Origin: Deinococcus aetherius
GTDB taxonomy: Bacteria > Deinococcota > Deinococci > Deinococcales > Deinococcaceae
DNA length: 64,000 nt
Assembly: GCF_025997855.1 (NCBI RefSeq)
Contig: NZ_AP026560.1
Coordinates: 150,001 to 214,000, forward strand
Direction of reading: 5' to 3'
In this document: in pieces, positions 42,183-56,521 of the stretch
How the letters are laid out: each line of letters opens with the position of its first letter
How positions within the stretch are numbered: the first letter of the stretch is position 1
Notes under the pieces: generated by a model
Databases searched by the model: none
What the model saw: the letters and a program-made list of their open reading frames with translations, nothing else
Told to the model about the DNA's origin: nothing
Program-made: the position numbers and the translations under genes

Positions 42183-42617
42183 TCAACCCGGGGTGCCCAG
42201 CATCTGGGGTTGGGTCTCCAGCACCCGCACCCCGTACCCCAGCCCCCGCGCCGCCTCCGCCGTGGCGGGCAGCATCTCGGTGCCGGGCAGGGTCAGCAGG
42301 TGGAGTTCCGTGACCCCCCGCCGCCGCAACTCGGCGTCCAGCCCCGAGCCCGCGAAGGCGTTCGGGTGCGTGGCCCTGAGCGGCAGATCGCCCGTCTCCG
42401 CCCGGAAGTCGGGGTGCAGCACCCACCCCCGCGAGAAGGTCTCGCCCGGCGTGCCCAGGGCCCCGTCCCACTGCACGTGAACGACGAGGTGCCCCGCCGC
42501 CCGCGCCGATTGCAGCCGTTTCTGCCACGCCGCCGACAGCGCCTGCTCCTGCGGGTGGTCTTCCAGGTGGTGTCGCTGGGCGGTGAGCAGGACGAGGGCG
42601 ACGGGCGTGGAAGTCAT
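42183..42617 (-). CDS. Isochorismatase-like protein, probably inactive
   Basis: A 144-aa protein with the fold pattern of cysteine hydrolases: an N-terminal VALVLLTAQ strand, a SAAWQKRLQSARAAGHLVVHVQWDG segment and a C-terminal GVTELHLLTLPGTEMLPATAEAARGLGYGVRVLE. The catalytic Asp expected after the first strand (DxQ) is replaced by Thr-Ala-Gln. The Cys expected in the C-terminal turn is absent; the protein has no Cys at all. It is therefore unlikely to act as a hydrolase. It lies upstream of fabI on the opposite side of a 82-bp gap and is transcribed in the same direction. Confidence 0.65.
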   Translation of the reverse strand: MTSTPVALVLLTAQRHHLEDHPQEQALSAAWQKRLQSARAAGHLVVHVQWDGALGTPGETFSRGWVLHPDFRAETGDLPLRATHPNAFAGSGLDAELRRRGVTELHLLTLPGTEMLPATAEAARGLGYGVRVLETQPQMLGTPG

Positions 42618-42623
42618 GGTGGA

Positions 42624-42629
42624 GATGAT
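42624..42629 (-). promoter_or_regulatory. -10 box of the isochorismatase-like gene
   Basis: TATCAT on the minus strand, six bases before ATG 42617. Confidence 0.5.
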
Positions 42630-42699
42630 AACGGGGTGAGGGGCATGGGACGCAGGACGCGGGAAAGAACTCCCTTCGCTGCGCGCCGCCTTCCACGTC

Positions 42700-43485
<786 letters not shown>

Positions 43486-43492
43486 GGGCGTG

Positions 43493-43498
43493 ACTGTA
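43493..43498 (-). promoter_or_regulatory. -10 box of fabI
   Basis: TACAGT on the minus strand, seven bases before ATG 43485. Confidence 0.55.
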
Positions 43499-43745
43499 GC
43501 AACCCGGCGGGGCCGGGCGTTGGAGCGGGTGTAAGCGGCGGGAGTGGGAAAGCGGGCCAGATACGCCTTGGCGCGCGGGAAAGGATCGTGCAGGAACGCC
43601 TCGGGAGGTCGCGGGCCGAAGCGGGAGCAGCAGGCGGCGAGGTCAGGACCGCCCGCGTGGAGATCGGCCCGCCACCCAGGGTCGAGGGCGCGGTAGGCCC
43701 GGACGTGCTGGCGAAGCAGCGCCCGCTCGGAAACGAAGCCCTGCG
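43499..43745 (-). pseudogene. 3' fragment of a gene interrupted by the IS3 element
   Basis: Reads QGFVSERALLRQHVRAYRALD and onward to ARFPTPAAYTRSNARPRR with host-like codon use, but has no start and begins exactly at the IS3 inverted repeat. It runs in frame into fabI without a stop, so an indel or loss of the natural end is likely. Its 5' partner may be the fragment at 46474-46585. Family unknown. Confidence 0.6.
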
Positions 43746-44062
43746 TGGAGTGACCCCAATCGAGCGGACCGCAGGGCAAGTCACATCTGGGGGGCAGTGT
43801 ACCGAGCGGCGAATTCGGCAGGCGGGACGTACCCCAGGCTGGAGTGCAGTCGGCGGCGGTTGTACAGGTTCGCAATAAAGGCATCAATGTGCCGCCATGC
43901 GTCTTCCAGATCAACGTACTCTTGCAGATCAACCTCCTCGGTCTTCAGGGTCTTGTAAAAGCTCTCCATCTTGGCGTTGTCGTACGGATTCCCCGTTCTG
44001 GACATGCTGGGCGTGATGCCCACTTCGCGGAGTCGGTTGACGTAGACCCGGCTGGCGTACTG

Positions 44063-45519
44063 GGCGGATTCAAGCGGTCGTTGCAACAGCAGTATGAATG
44101 GCGTGCAGCGCGTGTTCGAAGGCCTCCTTGGGTGTTCGCCAGTCGAGCACCTTGCGAGGTCGGGCGTTCAAGGTAGCGGCCACGGCGGCAAGGTCGTCCG
44201 CGCTGTGCACGCTCAGGTCCGTGCCCTTTGGAAAATATTGGCGCAACAGACCGTTCGTGTTCTCGTTCGTGCCTCGCTGCCACGGGCTCTGCGGCTCGCA
44301 GAAATAGACGGCGACCCCGGTTTCACCGCGCAGTTTAGCGTGCTGGCTCATCTCAGCACCCTGATCCCACGTCAGTGACCGTCGGAGCTGCTCCGGCAGG
44401 AGGGTGAGTGCGCTCGTCACAGCGTCACGCACCGCTTCAGCACCGTGTCCAGCCAGCGCCGGGCCATTCTTGACGCGAGCTTCCACACCGTGGCTGGGCA
44501 GACGAGGGAGATGAAGCAACAACGTGAACCGCGTCGAGCGCTCCACCAAGGTCCCGATGGCCGAGCTCCCCAGGCCGAGGATGAGGTCGCCTTCCCAGTG
44601 GCCCGCCACCGTCCGATCCGCCGCTTCTCCTGGACGCTCTTTGAGCATGACTTCGGGGGCGACGAACGGCTTGCTCATTCGGGCGCGACGCGCTCGAGGA
44701 ACACGCAACGTTCGACCGGTTCGCAGACAGGTGACCAGCTCACGGCGCAGCCCACCCCGCCCTTCGATGTACAGCGCCTGGTAAATGGCCTCGTGGCTGA
44801 TGCGCATGGTGCGGTCATTCGGAAAGTCGAGTTGCAGTCGGCGGGCGATCTGCTGTGGACTCCACGCACTGGCCCAGCGGCGACTCTGTCGCCGCCCGTG
44901 CCGACGGCCCTTGAACGCCACAGTCGGCCCAGGAATAGTTGCCCCGCAGGGCGAGGTGACCTGCCCGGCCAGGCGGTCTTGCACGTACGCCCGCAGCGCC
45001 ACGTTCACCGCGAGTTTGGCTGGTTTTGGTCGGCGGGCGGACCGTTCGGCGTGCCACTGGGCAGTCGTCGCCCGGTACTCCAGGCCGCCGCCACGCGTGG
45101 CGGCGTTACGCCGCAGTTCACGCGAGATGGTCGACGGGGACCTTGCCAAGTGCCTCGCAATCTCCCGCACGCCATGACCTTGTGCTCGACGGAGCGCGAT
45201 CTCTTCCCGCTGGGCGAAGGACAGATACCGCCCTGACGGCGTGGCGTTCCAGGGAGCCAATGTTGTGGGGGGCATACCACCTGCCTCTCGAAACCATCGC
45301 GTGCCCACCGCAGGCGAGACACCGACGGCTGTGGCTGCATCTTCACTCCCTTGACCCGCCGCAATCAACACCCAGAACTGCCGCTGGTGCTCCCGTCGGG
45401 CGACGCTTGGCCGTCCTGGCGAATGCAGCTTACAGCGCCCCGCACTATCTGATTTTCGCTTCCCAGTGCTCATCCCACCCTCCTTGGTCAGGGTGTTGCG
45501 ACGACCACTTGAATCCACC
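44063..45519 (-). mobile_element. IS30-family insertion sequence, 1457 bp
   Basis: 26-bp inverted repeats with three mismatches: GGCGGATTCAAGCGGTCG... at the left, and its complement ...CGACCACTTGAATCCACC at the right. Both ends are flanked by CTG (44060-44062 and 45520-45522), a 3-bp target duplication. One intact transposase gene. It lies inside orfB of the surrounding IS3 element. Confidence 0.93.
44070..45473 (-). CDS. IS30-family transposase
   Basis: A 467-aa DDE transposase starting at ATG 45473 after AAGGAGG. A helix-turn-helix (YLSFAQREEIALRRAQGHGVREIARHL, PSTISRELRRN) is followed by the rve core: first Asp in GHWEGDLILG, second in LTWDQGAEM, Glu in PWQRGTNENTNGLLRQYFPKG, the IS30 signature. 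The TGA stop lies in the left inverted repeat. There is no frameshift, so it may be active. An unusual N-terminal segment of about 90 residues precedes the common IS30 start. Confidence 0.95.
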   Translation of the reverse strand: MSTGKRKSDSAGRCKLHSPGRPSVARREHQRQFWVLIAAGQGSEDAATAVGVSPAVGTRWFREAGGMPPTTLAPWNATPSGRYLSFAQREEIALRRAQGHGVREIARHLARSPSTISRELRRNAATRGGGLEYRATTAQWHAERSARRPKPAKLAVNVALRAYVQDRLAGQVTSPCGATIPGPTVAFKGRRHGRRQSRRWASAWSPQQIARRLQLDFPNDRTMRISHEAIYQALYIEGRGGLRRELVTCLRTGRTLRVPRARRARMSKPFVAPEVMLKERPGEAADRTVAGHWEGDLILGLGSSAIGTLVERSTRFTLLLHLPRLPSHGVEARVKNGPALAGHGAEAVRDAVTSALTLLPEQLRRSLTWDQGAEMSQHAKLRGETGVAVYFCEPQSPWQRGTNENTNGLLRQYFPKGTDLSVHSADDLAAVAATLNARPRKVLDWRTPKEAFEHALHAIHTAVATTA

Positions 45520-46030
45520 CTGCACGCCCTGGTCCGAATGATGCAGGAGCCCTGGGGCCGGACAACGCGCGGCCAGCGCGTTGTTCAAGGCCGTCAGCGG
45601 CAAGTCCGCGTCGAGGAACCTGGACATGGACCAGCCGACAACTTCACGGGTGAAGCCGTCCAGAACGCAGGCCAGGTAGACAAAGCCTTGCTGGACCCGC
45701 ACGTAGGTCAGGTCGGCCTGCCACACCTGATCCGGTCGTACCGGGATGACCTCGGGCAGCAGGTTGGGGAAGCGCGCCTCGCTGTGGTTCGAGTGGGTCG
45801 TCGCTCGGTAGCGACGTTTAGGGCGGCACAACAAGCGGCGTTCCCGCATGACCCGCAGCACCCGTTTGTGATTCACCGGGCGGCCTCGTCGAGCCAACTC
45901 GCGGGTCACGCGCCGATACCCGTAGCCGACGAACTCCTCCACAACCGCCTCGATGTCGCTCACCAGCGCCTGGTCGACGTCTACCTCCTCCCGGCCCTCC
46001 TGTTTGTAGAACCACGAGCGGCTGACCCCA

Positions 46031-46062
<32 letters not shown>

Positions 46063-46088
46063 AGGATGCGCGCTCCGCGCATCCTGAA

Positions 46089-46388
<300 letters not shown>

Positions 46389-46400
46389 AGGGGCTCCTTC

Positions 46401-46458
<58 letters not shown>

Positions 46459-46473
46459 GGGGGGTCATTCCAA

Positions 46474-46585
46474 CGTGGCACGCCCCCGCGCTGAAGAACA
46501 CCACGTCTGGCCGTGACCACACCCGCAGCGGGTCGCGTTTCTCGTCCGGGGTCAGCGCCCAGGCCAGGATCGGTCTTCGCACCAC
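46474..46585 (-). pseudogene. 5' fragment of a gene interrupted by the IS3 element
   Basis: Starts GTG GTG and reads MVRRPILAWALTPDEKRD to VVFFSAGACH before the IS3 right end. It has its own leaderless -10 box (TACGCT, 46592-46597, six bases before GTG). Host-like codon use. It probably belongs with the fragment at 43499-43745, although the reading frames do not rejoin perfectly. Confidence 0.6.
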
Positions 46586-46591
46586 GCTCCA

Positions 46592-46597
46592 AGCGTA
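46592..46597 (-). promoter_or_regulatory. -10 box of the interrupted gene
   Basis: TACGCT on the minus strand, six bases before GTG 46585. Confidence 0.45.
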
Positions 46598-46645
46598 ACC
46601 TAGCTGCCCCCGCCGCCCGGGTAGACCGTCAGAATTCGGTGAGAG

Positions 46646-47419
46646 ATGCGAACCGATACTGACCCCCTGATGCTGCTGCGTTCCCCCCTGCTGCCGCTGC
46701 CGCACGCGTTCACGACGCGCGCCGGGGGCGTGTCCACGGGCGCCTACGGTGCGTCTGAGGGCGGGGGGTTGAACCTCGACGAACGCGAGGACGACCCCGG
46801 CCTCGTCACCGAGAACCGCCGCCGCCTGGCCGGTGCCCTGGGTTTTGACGAGGAGCGGGTGGCGAGGCTCAACCAAATCCACGGCACCGAGGTTTGCGAG
46901 GCGCGAGCGGGTGTGCAAGACGGCGACGCCCTGGTGACGACCGAGCCGGGGCTTCTCCTCGCCATCGGCACGGCGGACTGCTACCCCATCCTGCTCGCGG
47001 ACGAGACGGCGGGCGTGGTCGGCGCGGCGCACGCGGGCTGGCGCGGCACGTTGGGAAGGATCGGGGCGCGCACGGTGGAGGCGATGGTGGCTCGCGGTGC
47101 CACCCCCGAACGTCTCCGGGCGGCGGTCGGTCCCGGCATCTGCGGCAAGCGGTATCCGGTGGGCGCGGACGTGGCGCGGCAGTTCCGGGAGGCTGGCCTC
47201 GGCGAGTTCGTGCTGGAGAAGGGCGGCGCCCCCCACCTCGATCTCGCGGGAGCGAACCGGGCCGTGCTGCTCTCGACGGGCCTCCTCCCGGGGAACATCT
47301 GGGTGAGCGGGCGGTGTTCTACCGAGCCCGACTTCTACTCCTACCGCCGCGACGGGGGGCACACGGGCCGGATGTGGGCCGTGATCGGCCTGCCGGGGGC
47401 GAAGGGGGGCGCGGCGTGA
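46646..47419 (+). CDS. pgeF: Laccase-domain (YfiH/PgeF) peptidoglycan editing factor or purine nucleoside phosphorylase
   Basis: A 257-aa protein of the COG1496 group. The copper/zinc site residues appear in QIHGTEV, GTADCYPILLAD, AAHAGWRG and the C-terminal CSTEPDFYSYRRDGGHTGRMW. Members act as purine nucleoside phosphorylases or correct misincorporated amino acids in peptidoglycan precursors; sequence alone does not separate these. It overlaps the YqeG-like gene by four bases. Confidence 0.88.
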   Translation: MRTDTDPLMLLRSPLLPLPHAFTTRAGGVSTGAYGASEGGGLNLDEREDDPGLVTENRRRLAGALGFDEERVARLNQIHGTEVCEARAGVQDGDALVTTEPGLLLAIGTADCYPILLADETAGVVGAAHAGWRGTLGRIGARTVEAMVARGATPERLRAAVGPGICGKRYPVGADVARQFREAGLGEFVLEKGGAPHLDLAGANRAVLLSTGLLPGNIWVSGRCSTEPDFYSYRRDGGHTGRMWAVIGLPGAKGGAA

Positions 47420-47934
47420 GTCTTTCTGTCCCCCGGGGTCTGCTGCGCCCGCGCGACGTGATCGACCATATCCACGACATCACCCCCGATTTCCTCGCCG
47501 AGCGTGGGCTGCGCGGGCTGCTCCTCGACCTCGACAACACCCTGATCCCCTACGGCAGCTACGAGGAGCGGGCGGACGTGATGCGCTGGGCCGCCGACCT
47601 GCGCCGGGCGGACACGCGGCTCTACCTGCTGAGCAACGCGACCGGCAAGCGCGCCCGCTTCTGGGTCGACAAGTTGGGCTTCGAGGGGGTCGGGATGGCG
47701 GGGAAACCCAACCCGCGTGCCTTCCACCGGGCCCTCGCCTCGCTCGACCTGCCCGCCCGGCAGGTGGGGATGGTGGGTGACCAGCTCTTCACCGACGTGC
47801 TGGGCGGCAACCTCGCCGGGATGTACACCGTCCTGGTGCGGCCCCTGGCGGTGAACGCCCTCCCGCACACCCGCGCGGCCCGCAAGCTCGAACGGGCGGT
47901 CCTCAAACGCTACGGCCACGACTGGCGGCCCTGA
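47416..47934 (+). CDS. YqeG-family HAD phosphatase
   Basis: A 172-aa HAD-IIIA protein starting at GTG 47416 (GTGA overlap). Motif I is LLLDLDNTLIP, motif II YLLSNATG, and motif III/IV KPNPRAF ... GMVGDQLFTDVLGGNLAGMYTVLV. This is the YqeG/PGP phosphatase pattern. A role in phosphatidylglycerophosphate dephosphorylation is known for relatives but not shown here. Confidence 0.87.
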   Translation: MSLSVPRGLLRPRDVIDHIHDITPDFLAERGLRGLLLDLDNTLIPYGSYEERADVMRWAADLRRADTRLYLLSNATGKRARFWVDKLGFEGVGMAGKPNPRAFHRALASLDLPARQVGMVGDQLFTDVLGGNLAGMYTVLVRPLAVNALPHTRAARKLERAVLKRYGHDWRP

Positions 47935-48016
47935 ATGACCGGCCCCGCCTTCCACCCCGACTCCCCCGGCCCTCCCCAGGCCGGAACTCCCAACGCCTGA
48001 ACACGGAGGACTGACA

Positions 48017-50689
<2,673 letters not shown>

Positions 50690-50722
50690 TCGCCAGCCGC
50701 CATCCGCCAGCAAAGACCCCCA

Positions 50723-50749
50723 CTGACCACTGACCACTCACCACTCACC
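50723..50749. repeat. 7-bp tandem repeat between pilB and pilT
   Basis: CTGACCA, CTGACCA, CTCACCA, CTCACC: almost four units in the 71-bp gap before pilT. It may be a slippage-prone spacer. Confidence 0.55.
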
Positions 50750-50760
50750 GAGGTTCCCCC

Positions 50761-52008
50761 ATGACCAATCCCGCCCCCGCCGACATCACCGATATCCTGC
50801 GCGTGGCCGCCGAGAAGGGCGCGTCCGACGTGATCATCACCGTGGGGCTGCCGCCGCAGTTCAAGCTCCAGGGGGTGTACGACCCGCAGGGCTTTTCCGA
50901 ACTCGTCCCGACCCAGACGCGCAAGCTGATGTACTCGATGATGAACGAGAAGCAGCAGCGCACCTTCGAGGAGAAACGCGAGCTTGACTTCTCCTTCGCG
51001 CTGGGTGAAAAGGCCCGTTTCCGCGTGAATGCCTTTATGCAGCGCGGGAACGTGGGCGGGGTGCTGCGCCTGATCCCGACGAAGATCAAGACCGCACAGG
51101 AGATGGGGCTGCCGCAGAGCATCGTGGAACTGGGGCTGGCGCCGCGCGGGCTGGTGCTGGTGACCGGCCCGACGGGCTCGGGCAAGAGCACCACGCTCGC
51201 CGCGATCATCGACCACATCAACCAGACGAAGCGGGCGCACATCGTAACCATCGAGGACCCCATCGAGTTCATGCACACGCACAAGCAGAGCATCGTGAAC
51301 CAGCGCGAGGTGGGGGCCGACACGATGAGTTTCAACGCCGCCCTGCGCGCCGCGCTTCGTCAGGCGCCCGACGTGATCCTGGTGGGCGAGATGCGCGACT
51401 ACGAGACGATCAAGGCCGCCGTCACCGCCGCCGAGACCGGGCACCTCGTGATGGGCACCCTGCACACCAACTCGGCCCCCGAGAGCATCGACCGCATCGT
51501 GGACGTGTTCCCGGAAGAGCAGCAGGAGCAGATCCGGGTGCAGCTCGCGGGCAACCTCGTCGCGGTGATGACCCAGCAGCTCCTCCCCAAGGCGGACGGC
51601 TCAGGCCGCATCCTCGCCTACGAACTCCTGATCGCCAACCCCGCCGTGCGCTCCCTGATCCGCGAGGGCAAGACCTTCCAGATCGTCTCGACCATGCAGA
51701 CGGGCGCCCGCGAGGGCATGGTCACGATGGACGCCTTCCTGGCGAACCTCTACCGCCGCCGCGTGATCACCTACGACGTCGGCGTCGAGCGCGCCGTGGA
51801 CCCCAAGGAGTTCGCCCGCCTCGCCAACGACCCGGGCGCGGGTACCGGGGCCGCCGCCGGGTACGCTCCCCCGGCGGGCGGCGGGGCCATGCCCCAGGGG
51901 GCGGGCCGCGCCGCCGCCAACCCCACCCTGTCGGGCGTGCCCACGGGCCGCACCGTCGCCGACGCGGGCTTCGGGACGGGCGGGGGCAAGCCGTACGGGC
52001 GGGGCTGA
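50761..52008 (+). CDS. pilT: Type IV pilus retraction ATPase PilT
   Basis: A 415-aa retraction motor. Walker A GPTGSGKSTTLAA (about residue 138), Asp box TIEDPIEFMHTHK, Walker B APDVILVGEMRDYETI, His box TGHLVMGTLHTNSAPESI and the C-terminal AIRNLIRE-like helix (AVRSLIREGKTFQI). A Gly/Ala/Pro-rich tail of about 55 residues extends beyond the family core. Together with pilB it forms the motor pair; the pilT paralogue at 38885-39964 differs and lies apart. Confidence 0.95.
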   Translation: MTNPAPADITDILRVAAEKGASDVIITVGLPPQFKLQGVYDPQGFSELVPTQTRKLMYSMMNEKQQRTFEEKRELDFSFALGEKARFRVNAFMQRGNVGGVLRLIPTKIKTAQEMGLPQSIVELGLAPRGLVLVTGPTGSGKSTTLAAIIDHINQTKRAHIVTIEDPIEFMHTHKQSIVNQREVGADTMSFNAALRAALRQAPDVILVGEMRDYETIKAAVTAAETGHLVMGTLHTNSAPESIDRIVDVFPEEQQEQIRVQLAGNLVAVMTQQLLPKADGSGRILAYELLIANPAVRSLIREGKTFQIVSTMQTGAREGMVTMDAFLANLYRRRVITYDVGVERAVDPKEFARLANDPGAGTGAAAGYAPPAGGGAMPQGAGRAAANPTLSGVPTGRTVADAGFGTGGGKPYGRG

Positions 52009-52044
52009 ACAAGGTCGTCCGGCGCCCGGGCCACCACGCGGAGA

Positions 52045-52671
52045 ATGTCGGGCGTGAGTTTGACCTTCTCCCTCCTGCGGCACGGGCAGACCGAGTGGAA
52101 CGTGGAGGGCCGCCCGCAGGGACGGCTGGATTCTCCACTGACCGAGCTCGGCGTGGCGCAGGCGCGGGCACACGGGGCCACGCTCGCCCCGCTGCCCCTG
52201 GCCCGCGCCTACACCAGCCCGATGGGTCGGGCGCGGCGCACCGCCGAACTCGTTCTGGAGGGGCGCGACGTGCCGCTCACCGTGCTGGACGACCTCGCCG
52301 AACTCGACGCGGGGGAGGTGAGCGGGTTGACGCGCCCCGAGTGGCAGACCCGCTTTCCCGAGTGGGCGGCTGACCGCCGACGCGACAAGTACCGCACCGT
52401 CTTTCCGGACGGGGAAAGTTACGAGGCCGCCGCCCCCCGTGCCGACCGGGCGCTGAAGCGTATTCACGGGGACGGGCCCGGCGCGGTGCTGATCGTGGCG
52501 CACGAGATGATCGGGAAGCTCCTGCGGATGCACCTCCTCGGACTCACCCCGGCGCAGGCCATGTCCCTGCACCATCCCCAGGACGTGATCTACCGCGTGC
52601 AGGGCGGGGAGTTGTCGGCGAGCGTGGCGGGCGGACCCTTCGTGCCCTTCCCATTCCCTCCTCCCGGCTGA
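52045..52671 (+). CDS. Histidine phosphatase family protein
   Basis: A 208-aa phosphoglycerate-mutase-like enzyme. The catalytic LRHGQTEWN motif is at residue about 10. The second Arg (YTSPMGRARRTAEL), the acid GEVSG and the second His in IVAHEMIGKLL are all present. The substrate may be a sugar phosphate or nucleotide precursor. Start is ATG 52045 or the GTG nine bases later. Confidence 0.87.
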   Translation: MSGVSLTFSLLRHGQTEWNVEGRPQGRLDSPLTELGVAQARAHGATLAPLPLARAYTSPMGRARRTAELVLEGRDVPLTVLDDLAELDAGEVSGLTRPEWQTRFPEWAADRRRDKYRTVFPDGESYEAAAPRADRALKRIHGDGPGAVLIVAHEMIGKLLRMHLLGLTPAQAMSLHHPQDVIYRVQGGELSASVAGGPFVPFPFPPPG

Positions 52672-52682
52672 CCACGACGCAC

Positions 52683-52688
52683 TACCCT
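52683..52688 (+). promoter_or_regulatory. -10 box of yjbQ
   Basis: TACCCT, six bases before ATG 52695. Confidence 0.5.
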
Positions 52689-52694
52689 GCCCCC

Positions 52695-53120
52695 ATGTGG
52701 GCCCAACACGACCTGTGCCTCCGTCCCCTCCCGCGCGGCTTCCACCTCATCACCCGGGAGGTGCTGAGCGCCGTGCCCGAACTCGTGCGGGTGCGGGTGG
52801 GGCTCCTGCACGTCTTGATCCAGCACACGTCGGCCAGCCTCGCCCTCAACGAGAATGCCTCGCCCGACGTGCGGCGGGACTTCGAGCGGTATTTCAACGG
52901 GCTCGTGCCGGACGGGTGGCCGGGGTTCGAGCACACGCTGGAGGGGCCGGACGACATGGCCGCCCACATCAAGGCCAGCCTGCTCGGGCCCAGTCTGACC
53001 CTGCCCGTGCGGGAGGGGCGGCTCGCGCTGGGGACGTGGCAGGGCATCTACCTGTGCGAGCACCGGGACGAGGGCGGATCAAGGCGGCTGGTGCTCACAC
53101 TTCAGGGGGAGGAACGCTGA
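52695..53120 (+). CDS. yjbQ: YjbQ family protein (UPF0047)
   Basis: A 141-aa single-domain protein. Conserved features are LLHVLIQHTSASLALNENASPDVRRD, GFEHTLEGPDDMAAHIKASLLG and the C-terminal GTWQGIYLCEHRD. Family members have secondary thiamine-phosphate synthase activity in vitro, but the true role is unclear. Confidence 0.93.
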   Translation: MWAQHDLCLRPLPRGFHLITREVLSAVPELVRVRVGLLHVLIQHTSASLALNENASPDVRRDFERYFNGLVPDGWPGFEHTLEGPDDMAAHIKASLLGPSLTLPVREGRLALGTWQGIYLCEHRDEGGSRRLVLTLQGEER

Positions 53121-53132
53121 TCTGACCGCCCC

Positions 53133-55511
<2,379 letters not shown>

Positions 55512-55556
55512 TCCAACCCCCTTTTGAAGTGAGTCCAAGATAGGGCGTTCGGGGAA

Positions 55557-56435
55557 TTACGTCGCGCGCCGCTGGGCCAACGCGGCGCCCGCCAGGATCA
55601 GGCTGCCGCCCAGCAGCACGGCGGGGCGGAGCGCCTCACCCAGGATCAGCCCTGCCAGCAGCACCGTGAACAGCGGCTCCAGCGTGCCGACCAGGCTGGC
55701 CCGCGCCGCCCCCAGCCGCGCGACCGCGCCGTACAGGGCAGGTACGGCGACGACGGTGGCGACAACCGCCATGCCCACGATCACGCCCCACTGGGTGAGG
55801 GTGTCGGGAATGTGCAGGGTGCCGCCCCCCGCCGCGAGGAGCGCGAAGTACACGCCCGCCACGAGCGCCATGTGCCCGGTCGAGGCCAGTGACGGCACGC
55901 CTGCCAGCCACCGTTCCGAGGCGAGCAGGTAGGCGGCGTAGAGGGCCCCCGACCCGGCGGCTAGGGCGAGTCCCAAGGGGTCACGGTCCCCTGCCCCCGG
56001 CACGCCGACCACCAGCCCCAGCCCGAGGGCGGCGAGGGCGACCGCGCCCAGCCGGGTCGCGTCGGGCCGCCTCCCCGCGAGCCACCCGAAGAGGATCACG
56101 AAGGCGGGCGCGAGGTACAGCAGCAGGGAGGTGGTGCCTGCCGTGATCCGCCCCAGCGCCGTGAAGTAGAGGGTCGTCGCCACCGCGTAAATCAGCCCGA
56201 CGCCTAACAGCGGCTGACGTTCCCGCCACGTCAGCCCGCGCCCCGCCAGCGGGAGCAGCACGGCGGCCACCAGCCCGAAGCGCCAGGCGAGCAGGTCGAA
56301 GCTGCCCAGACCCACCCCCCCGGCGAGCTTGCCCCAGATGCCCAGCGTCCCGAAACTCAGGGCCGACACGAGGGCCAGCCCCAGGCCGGAACGTGTGCGG
56401 TGGGTTTCGGTGCGGGGGGCGGGAACGGTCGTCAC
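55557..56435 (-). CDS. EamA/DMT-family transporter
   Basis: A 292-aa inner-membrane protein with ten predicted helices in two EamA repeats (first ALVSALSFGTLGIWGKLAGG; second GALYAAYLLASERWLAG and LYGAVARLGAARASLVGTLEPLFTVLLAGLILGEAL). Such carriers export metabolites or amino acids. The substrate cannot be inferred. Confidence 0.9.
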   Translation of the reverse strand: MTTVPAPRTETHRTRSGLGLALVSALSFGTLGIWGKLAGGVGLGSFDLLAWRFGLVAAVLLPLAGRGLTWRERQPLLGVGLIYAVATTLYFTALGRITAGTTSLLLYLAPAFVILFGWLAGRRPDATRLGAVALAALGLGLVVGVPGAGDRDPLGLALAAGSGALYAAYLLASERWLAGVPSLASTGHMALVAGVYFALLAAGGGTLHIPDTLTQWGVIVGMAVVATVVAVPALYGAVARLGAARASLVGTLEPLFTVLLAGLILGEALRPAVLLGGSLILAGAALAQRRAT

Positions 56436-56442
56436 GCGGGCG

Positions 56443-56448
56443 AGCTTA
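56443..56448 (-). promoter_or_regulatory. -10 box of the EamA gene
   Basis: TAAGCT on the minus strand, seven bases before GTG 56435. Confidence 0.5.
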
Positions 56449-56521
56449 GCGTGGCGGTGGTGGGGGAGGGTGGGGTGTCAACCCGGGTTGCTCACTCCGG
56501 GCAGGGGGGGAACGCGGCACA

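Noticed and set aside
43486..43932. A longer FabI of 410 aa
   Set aside because: The extra part belongs to a broken gene and the IS3 end; the normal FabI N-terminus (MTVSVDLSGKTALVMG) begins at 43485 with its own -10 box.
50723..50749. A CRISPR-like array
   Set aside because: Only a 7-bp tandem repeat with no spacers; no cas genes in the window.
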